From Pontederia crassipes (Eukaryota > Streptophyta > Magnoliopsida > Commelinales > Pontederiaceae): a stretch of DNA of 64,000 nt. The notes beneath the pieces were generated by a model. That model searched no databases, was not told the origin of the DNA, and saw only the letters and a list, made by a program, of their open reading frames with translations. The DNA is taken from assembly GCA_030549335.1 (NCBI GenBank), contig CM060196.1, positions 20,418,501 to 20,482,500 of the forward strand, written 5' to 3'. Shown here one piece after another: positions 1 through 12,778 of the stretch; positions within the stretch are counted from its first letter, which is position 1; the number at the start of each line of letters is the position of its first letter. The position numbers and the translations under genes were made by a program.

Positions 1-2460
1 AATAAAAATATAATAGTCAGTTTTAAAAAAATGATAATTATCAAAAGAACATTGAGCCATATATGCTTCTTACGAAATCTCACATTATCCCTTTTTAATC
101 AATACCCTTTCCAATCGAACATGCAGGATATGTTGTCCTTTCCTAAAAACAGTAAAAGAAAAAGGGGTGATGATGAATTAAACTGAGTGAATTAAAATGA
201 CTACGTCAAGTATTAAAATCATTGCGGAAATCAACATCTTTATTTTTTAGAAATATTCAAAATCCTCTCTTCTTCAAAAAGAACTTATTCATGTAATGAT
301 CATACAAAATGAATGTCATGATTGCACATGCATGGTAAAATCATGTATATAATATAAGTTGGGGAATCATCATCAAATATGGATATCCAATGTTCTCAAT
401 GGAGAAGTCAATCACACCCCTCGTATCCCATTGACACAGGGTGATCATTCTAATTTTGTCCCTCATACATAGGACGTTGAACTGCACTTCGTATCCCATT
501 GACATAGATCTTGTTTTTTTTTTCATCCCCCGTATCCCATTAACACAGGATGGTTGTTCTAATTTCACCCCCTGTATCACTATATTGACACGAAGTGTTA
601 ACCTGCTTTTCGTATCCCATTGACACAAAGCATACCGAACCCCAAACGGTCTAGTCGGAGTTGACTAATCATTCGAGGTGAAAATACTCCGTCTTATGCG
701 AGTTTTTTACATGAAATGTACATGATGCATGAATGCATATTCACATTTGATAATTATGTTCCAACGTGCAAATAAAATATCCTTCAACATTTTTAACAAG
801 AAGATCCAACATGCAAGTAAAACAACTAATGACTCCAGAATAAATATTTCAAATTCATAACAAAATATCACATGTCATATGATGACACACATATGAAGCA
901 TACAAATAAGTATGATTATGCATGAAAAAGTTATCACAGAAAAATCGTCCCACATCAAGTGAAAAAATGTCATCACTCGAAAGAGTTTAACAATTTATAT
1001 CATTTGAGGTAAGTTCCCTCACATTGAATACCTCAAGTCTCAAGTACCTTCTGTCTGAAATCGCTCAAAGGAGAGAAATACTTATTACATTCATTTAAAC
1101 ATTATTTACAAACATAAGTTTATCACCTAAGATATTTATCACTTAGGTGTCATTTGTCTTTTAGTTCATTAATCACTTTATAATAATTCTTTAATGACAT
1201 CTTGATGCCTAGGAGTAGATTTTCTAATTTTCTTACCTAAGTTTATAATTAATGAATTATACCTATCATATAAACTAATTTTCATAAATTGATCATCATT
1301 ATAGATTTTTAGAGTACTTACCAATAGGGGAAAAAACGACAACTAGTAGCACTTTACTCAAATCTCACGGACATCTACCTATCATATCCAAATTAAGCAT
1401 ATAATAATTCAAATTAGACACTATAAAAATCTTATCAATTTATAAAATTAAGTCTTATGAATAGTTTCAGTCACTAATCATATTTTTATCACAATGAATG
1501 AAGTCCCCCGCTCTCGAAAATCGAAACCACTCCCGTCAAACGTCGAACACTACTGGTCGCCTTCTTCATTAGTATCATAATACAATTAATTAAAATTCAA
1601 TTTTATATCTGAAATCAATTTTACTGTCGCTTACCAGTACACTTTGAGGATGAGTCATCGAAATATCGTCGATGATCGAAACCCAAAATCGATGAGTTTA
1701 CAAGTAATTTGTGATTATTTTTTTCACGGACAACAACCCAATACGTCTCTCCCTCATGTGTACACCTACCACAATGTCGTGGTGAATTCGGGCGAAATCC
1801 CTCTTTGAACTCGCCAGAAAGGTTGCTGGAAATATAATAATCTCGGCCACCTATAAAAGTGGGAGTAAAACACGTTTCAAAACTTCTCAAAATGAACCTA
1901 ATCCACCTGATAATGATACACAACTCACCGGAAGGAAGATCGATGTGAATCAGAGCCGAAAATATCATCGATAAAATTTCTCATTTCCTCATGTTCGAAG
2001 CTTACTACTTCGTACACAGTGTACCGATCTTCACCTATCTCATGATAAAATGTTCGTCTCGTCATCCTCTTTCAAAACACATTTCACATGTGAAAAATGG
2101 TGGCCAAACAACGAAGAACCGGGCACCGAAATGGTAGCGACAGGTTGCATCTCGTGCAGCACTATAGCAGGTCAAGGGCGGCAGGGTGGAAGGGAGATTA
2201 TGAGTTTTCACTCTCCTCGTTTCCACGTATTTATTTTTTTTCATTTTTTTATGCTTGCCAAAAGATCAAAATGCCCCCTCATTTTAAAAGTATTTACAAA
2301 ATTTTTTTTAAACTATCAACAATAGGTATGTAAAAGGGATCCAAACTCCTCTTTTCCATCTCAATGTTTGTATGTTTGGACTAAGAGATCGAAGGACATC
2401 CTAGTCCTTAGTAGAAATTGTGATTGATGGTCATATCATGCATTAGATCTGACAGCTTTT
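1..2460. other. Gene-free repeat-like region, probably LTR remnant
   Basis: No cellular gene is visible. Composition changes from AT-rich (1-1480) to more balanced (1500-2250), as in long plant gypsy LTRs. The short open frames on both strands have no recognisable domain and low-complexity composition. A tandem repeat at 418-630 is listed separately. Assignment to an LTR rests on texture only: no primer-binding site or terminal TG/CA pair could be fixed. Confidence 0.3.
418..630. repeat. Short tandem repeat with core CGTATCCCATTGACACA
   Basis: The 17-base core CGTATCCCATTGACACA or a close variant starts near 422, 490, 531 and 610, with a weaker fifth copy near 575. Two different spacers alternate between cores, giving a higher-order unit of about 110 bp present about twice. 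On the - strand the array is open for about 95 codons, but the peptide is only the repeat read through and is not a gene. Confidence 0.75.
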
Positions 2461-2779
2461 ATCTGTGATTCATACATTTGATAACATGTTTAGATTCTAG
2501 GGTTCAATGTTGAGATTATGGATGAATCCTAGATTTGAAAGAACGGATGATTTCATATGTATTCCATGTGCTTTTGATGCCTATGTAGATCAAACCTAGA
2601 AATTTCAGGATATTTTGCATTACATTTTTCCAAAAATTTATTAAAAAATGTGCAAGACGTGAGCTCAATACGATCAGGTGGCTGTTAATAAGGGCAACAT
2701 GGTAAAAATACGGCCTATCAATATTTTTCGATACGAGTCTAATATGACTTGAAGGGCAAAAATATGATTTGACTGTATT

Positions 2780-3684
2780 CTTCTCGCATATGAGCAAAAA
2801 TCTTCTCTCACGATCGTGATCAAAAGCGGCACGACCGTGACACGAGCGTGCCAAGAATGTGGCACGGTGGTGACACCGTGACCAACACTTAAAATGGGTG
2901 TTTGTGGTACAGTCACGAGCGTGACCTCATTATCACAGTCGTGATCGATTCAAATGTTGAATATATAATATTTTTAATGTATTTTCAAAGTATTTAAGCT
3001 ATGGATTGATGTTTGATGAATGTATATGACATCCAGATATATGAAATATATGTTAAAAGTCATAATTAGGCTAAAATATGAATAATGATTGATATGAATG
3101 ATTGATGTATTGCAAAACATAATACACCTAATGTTGAAGATTATTGTCACTCATCAATGTTGAGAAACAAAGTTCTGCAACTATGTATGTACTTCAATAA
3201 GACCTAAGATCGCGAAGTAAAATTCTGCATTTGTATATGTGCTTCTTAGGGAACAAAATTTCTCATAAAAAATTGTGCATATTTTTTGAAATAAAGTCCG
3301 TCATTACTATAGTGTGCGTATTATTTGAAATAAAGTCATTCACTATTATAGCGTGTGTATTACTTGGAATAAAGTCCCTCACTATTTTTCAAGAATGTGA
3401 CTTAAATAACTAATGTGATGATGTGATATGATTCTCCAACTATGTTAAGATCAAAGATGCTATAAGATAATGTAAGAATAAAAGTGAAGTTTAACTTCAA
3501 AGTGTCATTTGATAAAGAAAGTTAAGATGATAATGAAATAAAGATGGAAGGTAAAATCCTGCACTTATGTATGTACTTCAAGGGGACGTAAGACTGATAA
3601 ATAGTGCTGCAAATTTATGCATGTACTTTTCAAGGAACAATGTCCCTCGTCATAAAGTGTGTATTCCTAAAATTGATTATGAAT
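2780..3684. repeat. LTR-like sequence with internal tandem repeats, left part
   Basis: The stretch at 2810-2945 has clustered CGTGA/TCACG words. From 3160 there are ~38-bp direct repeats carrying AATAAAGTC followed by CACTAT (near 3290, 3328, 3366). A larger repeat pairs about 3170-3250 with about 3550-3660. The same AATAAAGTC unit resumes at 10613, directly after the CACTA element, so this block and the one at 10613 were once contiguous. The texture resembles a plant Ty3/gypsy LTR; its ends were not found. Confidence 0.5.
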
Positions 3685-4195
3685 CACTACAAGAAAACAT
3701 AGGTTCTGTGATGATTTTTTATGACGAAATAATTATGTCACAATATATGATAAATTTGTGAGAAACTTGTGACAGATAATAATTTAACATTTTAGTGACG
3801 GACTTGTGACGATAATATCTGTCACAAGATCACTCATCAGAAATTCATCATATATTTATGACGATTTTGTCACCATCGTCTTAATTAAAATATTTAGTGA
3901 CCCAAAAGTGATGAATATAAAAATGACATAATATATTTGTCACATTTTGGTCACATATATTTATTTATTTTATCTATTATCACAACATTGTCACAAATAT
4001 TTTTTCTCTTTAATCCACTAATTATTTCTATTGTGTTGTAAAAGAAGTAAAGAACCCTAAATTCTACTTAGGGCAAACATCCAACACTTTTTCATCCTGA
4101 GGTATTTTTCATCTTCTTTACCTTTTCTCTTTTGCTTTTACGATCTCCTTCTCAATTTTTTTTTATTATTTGCAGACGCAACAACCCTTTTTCAT

Positions 4196-4400
4196 AGGGC
4201 TGCAATGCCTGCGGCCCTGACGCAAACATCGCGTCAGGGATGGCGGCGCTTGCGCCAAGGCTGCCCTGCATCAGGGCTGGAGAGCCCTCTCGGCAGGGCC
4301 GCTCCGGCCTTACGCAGGGCGCTGCCTGACCCTGGCGTGCATCAGGGGCCCCGACGCAGCCCTGCCAGGGCTAAGGCAGGGCTGGAGCAGCCTTGCAATT
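4196..4400. other. GC-rich cassette inside the CACTA element
   Basis: This ~200-bp island is strongly GC-rich in an AT-rich element. It is built from variants of CAGGGC and its complement GCCCTG, so it can fold extensively. A 75-codon frame crosses it, but its Ala/Arg/Pro/Gly-rich product looks like a by-product of the repeat. It may be a captured fragment or an expanded simple repeat. Confidence 0.6.
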
Positions 4401-5099
4401 TTTTTAAGAAAAATTATTCATTTAAAAAATAAAAATTTAAATGCTTTTTTAGGAAAAATAATATTAAAACCTTTCATGTTATTCCGTAGGTTCGTATATC
4501 ACTTCTTCTTCTTCTTAAAACTTTTTTTCTAATTTAATTTTTCTAGATTGTTACTTGATTGATAAGTCATCTATGAATTATTATTTCTTAAATTTTATAT
4601 CAGATATTTTACAAATTTGTTGGAATGCAATACATTATACTATTGTGCAATTAATGAGAGTGATTATAACAATAATTTGTTATTATGCTTTATTTTTAAT
4701 AATGCTCATTTGTTATATATTACTTTCTCCTTTTAAGTAACAAATTCTTATGAATGACGATGAGATGCTGATAGCTTCCTGCTGATAGGTAAGTTCATCT
4801 TGCTGTTTTTTTAAATGTCTGCAGTTCGATTTAGATATGTTTGAATTCTGCTTCTATTTTTAGTCCATGATGGTAGGACTTGGCTCCTGCAATTTATCTT
4901 GTGGTGTGTGATGACCTTTCCAAGCTTAGTCTCTAGATTTATATTCTACATAGTCGTTGTCTTTCAAATGATTGGAAAAAAGTTGTTTCCTAATGTTAAT
5001 AAAATTTAAAGGCAGATCTTTGACGAGCAGTCCATGAAATGTTTTTGTAAAGATCATATGCTAATTGGATAATTTTCTCCATGAATTTTTTTTCAGTGC

Positions 5100-5330
5100 T
5101 ATGCTGAGAAATAGGCCCTGGGTGAAGTAAGCCAGGAGCTGTTGGATACTCAGGTGAACTCTACAGTTTGGGAAATTAGTGGACACATTGTGTTGAAGCG
5201 GAAGAAGGATTGTGACGAGGCATCGGAGGATTATGCGTGGAGGTTGTTGGCCGAGGTCTCCCTCTCTGAGGCAAGATTCCAGGAAGTGAAGACCTACATT
5301 TTTTAAGCCACAGGTCTTGTGGAGTCTGAA
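5100..5330 (+). pseudogene. Coding-like fragment in CACTA, unrecognised
   Basis: After a stop near 5113 the frame reads through about 60 codons rich in Glu, Ser and Leu, starting about ALGEVSQELLDTQ, and ends at a stop near 5306. Codon use is more gene-like than the surroundings. The family was not recognised; it may be part of the element's first ORF or a captured host exon. Confidence 0.35.
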
Positions 5331-5749
5331 GAGGAGAACATCACCTGGTTCTTCGGTAAGAGTGATGGATTTCTAAGAAATCACCTACTTTTCCTATTAT
5401 TAATCTACGTGTAAGTTCTATTTATTTTTTATCATCCAGGACGATCACTTGGAGGTTATTCAAGAAGAATGATGTCAAATGTCGAGATGGATGTTGCGCC
5501 CGCGCTCACACATATATATATTAAACACATCCGAGCTTAAATCTTTTGTTGAGTAAGCTAGCATTTTTATTATTTTAAAATAAATATTTAATATAATTTA
5601 TTATTTTTTGTGTTGAAATTCGACATGCATCTAGATTATCAACAAATGAGTCATTTGTATTTGTAGAACAAGCTCAACAAGTTTATTACACGTCTTACTG
5701 ATCACTTGCTGATCACTATATGATTTTAACCCATTTTAGATGCAATTCA

Positions 5750-8700
5750 TACATATCGAGTCCCACTTTTGCCTATTTTTGGGCCAATTATACTTTGAAT
5801 GCAAACATTGTGATAACTAGTTGATATTCCTCATTTCATACTTAATTCCATGTGCATAGAGATTCTGAAATGCCAAAATCCATTAATATTTAAATTCTAT
5901 GCCAAGTTATCATTTTGAGGACAAGTTATCATTCCTAAGTGTCAAGTTATCATTATTTTGAATGAACTTATTTTCAATGGTTTTCTTGCCCCAAATCCAT
6001 CATTATCATGTATAAATCATATTTGGATAGTCACATCTCAAATTGTGCAAAGTTTTAAGTCCATTTGAACAAGTTATCATTTTTCAAGTGCCAAGTTATC
6101 GTTAGAGGGCAATTCTGTCATTTTGACATGCAAAACCATTAATTCCGCACAAGGACCTTAAGCAATCATCTTATTATTGTTCTAACTCATTGCTGGTCAA
6201 ATTTCATCACATTTGGATAATCAAAACTCAAGTTATGACAAGTTATCGTTTTTAAGTCATATAAGTTATCGTTTTTGGGGCACTCAAGTTATCACTTTTA
6301 GGAATCTCATTCATATTTGATTTCTGACCTCACTCACTTGTCACTCTAATCAATTTGATGCCTGAAATGCTTTGAACCACCCATATTAGGACATTTTCCA
6401 AGATTTTCATAAAGTTATCATTCCGGGCCCCTTAATTCATTAATTTTGATACAAGTTTTCATTCCTGCACAACACCTAATACCATTTGATATCTGAGCTA
6501 GCAACTATTATTATCCTAATTGTTATTTGTCAAAATACCATTCAAGGGATTTGATGCTTGCTGTTTGGGGATTTGTAGCAGGGAGAAAGGTGGCCAAAAA
6601 GTGAAAAAAGTAGGGGGGACCATCTACTTTTTTCTGCACCAAAAAGGAATCTACAGCTGGAATTTCAGAGGGATGGACAGGTGGCTGCAATCAGGAGGAT
6701 TAGAACATTTAGATGCTGATCAAAGGGTGGAAATGAGTGATATATAAGCTGGATTTTTCTGGAGGAGAAGGGGGCTCGTCATTCAAGGGTTTGGAGAAGG
6801 CAAGGCTGCAAAGGATTCTGGTGGAGGAGCTGCTGGCCAGGAAGCTTCAAAGAACCATGAATTGTATCTGTTTCTTACCCCATTTGATGTCAAATCTTGT
6901 AAATATGAGGAGCTAAACTCCATTTCTTCTAGGATAGGGTAGTAGTTTAGATTAGTTTTGGATGGATATGGACTGTTTTATAATTCCTGCACTGAATCAT
7001 TTCTGATTTTCAGATTTCAGAAACTTCTTTACTGATTTATGCTATGCTACTATTAGATCTAATTGTAACCAATGACTGAGAAGTATTACTTGATCTAATC
7101 ATTCTACATAAGTGAATTAAGAGTTAATGTCAGTTTTCTGATTTCATTCAATTGCAATTCTGATTTCTGATTTGGTTTTCTGATTTCTGAATTTGATTCC
7201 TATAAATATCAGAATCTGTTCTTCATTTCTAACCTGATTAATTGAGTCTTTGGGATGTTGGTATTGTCTCTATTTTGTTCAGAAATGAATCAAGATTGTT
7301 TGGGCAATCATTTGACTCAAACCAGATTTTCCATTAATTCTTGAACAGAAATCAGAAATCTGATTTTTCTGGTTTTACATTTCTGAAATCTGAAGTGTTA
7401 TAAATCTGATCTTGTCATTTGAAGACCCTACTTGTATTTATAACTGAGAAGTTATCATTTGGTCTAACCCTTGTTCAGAAATGAATCAAGAATCAATGCC
7501 AAGTTCTAGATACAAACCCAATTAGAATTCTGATTTCTATTTTCTGAAATCTGATTTTTCTGAAATCTGAATTCTGATTTTCTTGGGCTGTTTGAATCTG
7601 ATTGTCATTGGGGATTGAACTAATTGAACAACTGAGAGGTTAACATCTATCCCAATCTTGTTCAGAAATGAATTGAGAAGCTTTGACATTCCTATGATTC
7701 AAATCTGATTTGGTTTTTCCTGATTTGAATGAATTGAATGAATTGCTGATTTTTTGGTTTCCTGAATTCCAAAATCTGATTTCCTGGGCTTTGGATCTGA
7801 TTGTCATCAAGGATTGGATTAATTGAATAGTTGAGAGGCTAATATATGCCCTGATCTTATTCAGAAATGAATCAAGATCTTTGATAATTCACATTCAAAT
7901 CTGATTTTTTCCAAAATCTGATTTCTTAGTTTGATTCTAATTCTATTTTCTGATTGTTTGGAATCTGATTTGTCAATTGTTAATCCCTATTTTATTCAAA
8001 TCACTGAGAGGTGTACTTTAGGAATCCCTTGCAGTCCAGAGATGGGTCAAGGGGCATTTGACAAACTTGAATTCCATCAATCCACATTGCTGATTTTTTT
8101 TCAGAAATGTTGATTTTTGTTTTCTCATTTTTCTAACTTCTGATTTCCATTGTCAACCCTCATATTAATCCACTACTGAGAGGTAGTCTTAAGGGCTTCT
8201 TTGAGATCCAGAGATGGGCCAAGGAGCAATGGGAATTATGAACTCATGTGGCCATATGGTTTGCATTTCCAATTGAGTGTGTTTGTGTGGATTCCAATCT
8301 ATTTTGCAACCGAGAGGTTGATTTTGAATCTCCCTTGAATTCAGAGATGAATCATGGAACACAAGCACCATTATTGAGTATATTTTATCCTGGTTTGGTT
8401 GATTGGAATGATTCCATCTTTTTATGATTGTAAATGCAAGTTATCATTCCAAACTTCCTTGAATTGCAAAAAAATCAGCATTGAATCTTTCTTTTGAGCC
8501 CAATGATAACTTGATTTTCAGTGAGGACCCTCTTTTGATTCAACCTAGCTAACAATTATATAATCATATATTGCTTAGTTAGAAGCCAATTGAGCTGTGG
8601 GAACACCCATTTTCAAGTTGAATCAAAAGTTGGACATTTAATGATAACTTGTTCCATTCCATCCTTAATTAATTTAGATGAACTCCAAATCCTAGAAGAA

Positions 8701-8990
8701 CTTTCCTCATAGATAGTTAAACCTTTTTAGACTTCATTCTAGCATTTATAATTCAGTTTTGATAAATTTCCAAAACCCAAAAATCTGTTATCATTTCACT
8801 TTCTATAAAAAAAATCTGTTTTCACTATTCATTAAAAATCTGTTTTTAGCCACTTAAGTAGAACTAATCTAAATTGTTTTAGGGTGTCTTAGACTTCAAA
8901 TTCTTGTGGATACGACAACCTGAGTCTACTACAACTTACCTGTGCACTTGCAGCTAGTGAGTTGGGAGACCAAAAAATTGAAAAATTGAC
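5750..8990 (+). repeat. Nested LTR-like block (Tat/Athila-like 3' end) in CACTA
   Basis: The right part, near 8904-8953, reads CTTGTGGATACGACAACC and then TGTGCACTTGCAG. This resembles the 3' end of LTRs from Tat/Athila-type Ty3/gypsy elements (established pattern). The block is a texture of its own, holding many copies of CAAGTTATCATT and a ~180-bp degenerate array. Its left end could not be set, and no polyprotein is present, so it may be a solo LTR that inserted into the CACTA element. Confidence 0.45.
7070..8365. repeat. Degenerate ~180-bp tandem array, about 8 units
   Basis: A recurring unit contains ACTGAGAGGT, then about 20-30 bp, then TTCAGAAATGAATCAAG or its variant CCAGAGATGGGTCAAG, then CTGATTTCTGA-rich filler. 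Units begin near 7075, about 7250, 7442, 7625, 7828, 8003, 8173 and 8308. Early and late units differ most, as expected for an old array. Confidence 0.7.
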
Positions 8991-9299
8991 GTTTTCTTTA
9001 ATTTCAGCAAGTTATCATTAGAAAACCCAAATATCACTATCACTTACCCATCTACAAATCGAGAAAGGAAAGTGAGGAGGATAGGGACGAAAATGAGAAT
9101 GAGAATAATTATTACACATCTTACCCATCTACAAGTGAGGAGCATGATTCTATCTCGTTTAGTGATGATGAGGATGATGGATAAGTCGGTTTTGTATGTC
9201 TTGACTTTTTAAAAATAATTATTAATTTTTATGTGTACAGTTTTCTCAAAATATTACTCTATAATTAACTTGTTTTCTCTTTTTTTCTTGCAGAAAAAT

Positions 9300-9960
9300 G
9301 GTGACAGATGGTGCACCTAACAATCAAGCTGATCGAATGCCTATAACACTGAATTGTTATACGTTAATTTCTTTAGCATTGTGCTATTTTTTTAAGTTTT
9401 TATGCTTATATTTCATATTTGTGCATCTAATGATTTTTTTTTGTATCATATAGTTTCATTCCTAATTAATACAATTATGAATGAGTGTACATGTTGGAAA
9501 AAGGTCCCACAAGAAACTCGTGAAAGGATGTGGAATGCATTTAAGATAATATTTAATAATTAAGTTCAATAATGTGATTTGTATACAAAAACTTCTATAA
9601 TGTTTTAATGTTAATTTGATAATTTTCAGGCAAGATATGTGTGGGAGCAATCAGATATTCTCATGAATGAAACATTTATTAATAAGTGTGGTGATATCTA
9701 CTCTCCAACATTATATCATGCAAGATGTCATGTGATAAAGAGACATAGTAAGATGCATATAAGTGAAACAAAAGATTTTGAACCATCATGAATGAGAGAA
9801 GATGTTTGGAATGACATAGTTAATTTATGAATGAAAGATGAGTGGCAACAAAAAATGGAGGCCACAAAACAAAATATGCTCACCGAAAAAGAGGGTGGAA
9901 TCACAAAGCATACCACTAGTTATATATCTTTGATTACAAGTTACAACTTTTTGTATGAAG
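9300..9960 (+). pseudogene. Broken CACTA-associated Transposase_24 (Ptta/En/Spm) gene
   Basis: Fragments match the plant Ptta/En/Spm transposase-associated family by eye. Near 9490 a frame reads WKKVPQETRERMWNAFK. From 9630 a second frame reads about ARYVWEQSDILMNETF, and later MREDVWNDIVNL and MKDEWQQKMEATKQN, ending with EKEGGITKHTTSYIS. These correspond to the family's conserved W..vP..R..MW, dVW..lv..W and KqNR..ekeG..tkHt blocks. Stops (for example TGA near 9789 and 9827) and AT-rich intron-like spacers break it. An acidic tail, SFSDDEDDG, lies just upstream near 9160-9184. Confidence 0.7.
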
Positions 9961-10612
9961 AGGTGATGTCAATTCGTCAATGAAAAAATTGAATATGTTG
10001 TGTGAGGAGTTTTTGATATGTGACTACAATTTGCTAAAAATTTCATTATTAAATTTAGATAATGTTGTGGATCTAATAATTTGAATATTTTAATCACAAA
10101 TGTTTAAATTATACGAATCTTTGGCAAGTTTAGAAATGAAATTAATTACATAAAGTTTCATCACAATTTCATCAAAATAATTAATATCGTATAATCACAA
10201 TTTTGTCACAAAATATCGACGTAAACTTTGTCATAGTTCTATCACATTCATAATCGTCACAAAATGATCACAATTAATCATAACAAATTTGTCATAAAAA
10301 TCATCACAATATATATCCGTCACAAATTAGTTGTCAATAATCCGTCGTAAAGTCATCATATTTGTGACGGAATATTCATTTTATTATTATTTTACCAAAC
10401 TTTTGTGACAAATTTTTTTTTAATGTTGTGACGATCGTAATCGTCACAAATAACGTTGTGACAATAAAATTCTATCACAAACTAATTTTGTGGGTAAAAA
10501 ATCAGTGACAGATGCATAGGGTCACAAATCCATCACAATAGAGCAACTGTGACAGAATATACTTATGTTGTTACGGAATTATCCATCATAGATATCTTTT
10601 TTTCTTGTAGTG

Positions 10613-11590
10613 AATAAAGTCATTCACTATTATGATGTCTGTGTTCCTATGTATGACTTATGATATGAAATGAAAGTCAAAATGTTATTATGGGATAAAT
10701 GATTAAGAGCGAAGACAACACATGAAGGATCACGCTATAAATAAATAAAAAAAGAATGAAAGAAAATACAAAGGGTTATAAAGCAATCTCGAAGAGATGC
10801 AAAGTATGAAGACAGTCAAAAAGTAAGGATTAAGGAGTTATGAAGAAATTCCTAGAATGTATATGAAAATAAAAATGAAATAAAGTAATATGTTATGCCA
10901 TGTATGTGATGAATGGTATGAATGTATATTCCTATTGTATAGTACTTGCAGATAATGGACCTGAAGTGAAGCATATATGGCATAATGTTTATGTTTCATG
11001 AATATTATATGAATAATGAATGTAAGTATTATGTAATGTAATGTAAGGATCATCATATAGTTCATGGCATGTATGTTTACATGTTATGTTATTACGATGA
11101 TAAATGATATTATGTGTAGTATCATGTGATGAGATATCATAATGTGCACATTTAAATACTATAACTAGCAAATCATGCACTCTGGATCTGTGCATGTAAC
11201 CAAAATTAAGTGATGGATGATAGCTCAAACTCATGACGAAGAGATGCACATGCTTAAAGTCGAATAAATGTTATGATTCTAATTGAACATTGAGTCTAAT
11301 GATGTAATGAAGATTTTAGACATTTAATGTCCTATGAAGTATCAGCTATAAAATGATTATGGCGAAGTTTTTATTTATTATGATTTTCTCTAAATTATCA
11401 ATTTTTTTATTGTTAAATGATGTATGATGAACGAACTAATAAGGTGAAATTTCTTTAAATGATTAAAAGTTTTAGGGTGAATTTTTGGATCATTACAATA
11501 ATAGTAAAAGTTTTAAGGTTTGATTATTTATTAAAATTATGATTTATACTATGATGTTTATATTATTATGTAACATTATTGTGTATGTTA
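10613..11590. repeat. LTR-like sequence, right part of the split block
   Basis: It starts with AATAAAGTCATTCACTATTA, the same tandem unit seen before 3684, and so continues the block split by the CACTA insertion. AT-rich, with short ATGTAATG-type repeats near 11020-11050. No coding region was recognised; the open frames on the - strand at 10838-11249 are His/Tyr/Ile-rich and domain-free. Confidence 0.45.
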
Positions 11591-11634
11591 TATGTTAATA
11601 TAGGATGCAAGTGAATAAAAATACAAGAAATAGA

Positions 11635-12717
11635 GCAAAATTAACTATGTCACACCACACTAGCAACAAGCTTTTTAGAGAACTCATTTATTAACAAGTA
11701 TTGATATTAAGACATTAATATCCTTTTTTTTTATTTTTTTTACTTGATATTTCATTCTTTTATGTAAAGGGTGGTAAAAATAGTAACCCATCAAATGTTG
11801 CAACTATATTTTGTTTAGATACTTACGAAAAATAATAAGAAACTAGAGACAATTGAAAGACATGTATTTTTAATGATAGTTTTTCATTTAATCTTCATGA
11901 AAATGTATATTACTACGAGTATATATTTTTGTAGACTGAAATACAAGAGAATGTAAAAGTTGAACATACACTTCCCACAATAGAGATAGTAGATCAATGT
12001 TTGGGTCATGAAAAAAATGTAGTCATGTGATTGGTTTCAGTTGTGAGATTACAGCAAAAGAAATGAAAAAAATTTCTTCTAAGCATGAATTATTGGATAA
12101 GTTACTGAAGAAAACAAATTATTAAAAGGATATGTAGCTTGTATGAAAGGTCAATTGCAAAGGGAGTTCGTGCATAGTGAACAATCTAATGATGAAAATT
12201 CAACAACATCATAGATTATGAACAATCACCTCATGATAAGGTTAGTATGAATAAAAAACTTCCGATTTATGTTTTATGTGTTATTTTATTACACGTTTTT
12301 ATTCTAATAATTTGTAATTTAATTACAATCCTCTTTTGAAGCAACAATGACTATGTTTGGTTGTTTTGAATTTTTTATTGGTGAGTACACTATCTTAATT
12401 GCTTCTAAGTAAAGTTATTTTTATTTATTATCAACGGTAATTCTCATTTTGATTTTACAAATTTTTTATGTATGTTCTTTGGACTGGGAAGGAAGATGAA
12501 GGGAAGAAAAGTCTTGCTATATTTTTTTGAACATGTTCTTTAAAAGAGTTATTTTGAATTTTGTAAACATTTGAATTAAAATGTGGATGTTGCATATGAA
12601 TATTTTATAAATAATTAATTTGATACTTGATGTTTTGAATATGAATGAGTTTGAATCTTATAAAATAGAGAATTTTAAAATTTTAAAAATATATTAACGA
12701 TCATATATTTTCCATTA

Positions 12718-12778
<61 letters not shown>

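Larger units (their letters stand above)
3685..10612 (+). mobile_element. CACTA (En/Spm) DNA transposon, complete ends, 6.9 kb
   Basis: The left end reads CACTACAAGAAAAC (3685) and the right end TTTTTTTCTTGTAGTG (to 10612). These are the perfect inverted termini typical of plant CACTA elements. The 3-bp target duplication AAT lies at 3682-3684 and 10613-10615. Subterminal regions (3700-3990 and 10190-10580) are packed with GTGACG/GTCACAA words in both orientations, as expected for transposase-binding repeats. Inside are a GC-rich cassette (4196-4400), a coding-like fragment (5100-5330), a nested LTR-like block (about 5750-8990) and a broken Transposase_24-type gene (9300-9960). No TNP2-like transposase was recognised, so the element is probably non-autonomous. 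Confidence 0.92.

Noticed and set aside
1621-1968. 115-codon frame on the - strand
   Set aside because: No recognisable domain, and it lies in LTR-like sequence with gene-free surroundings.
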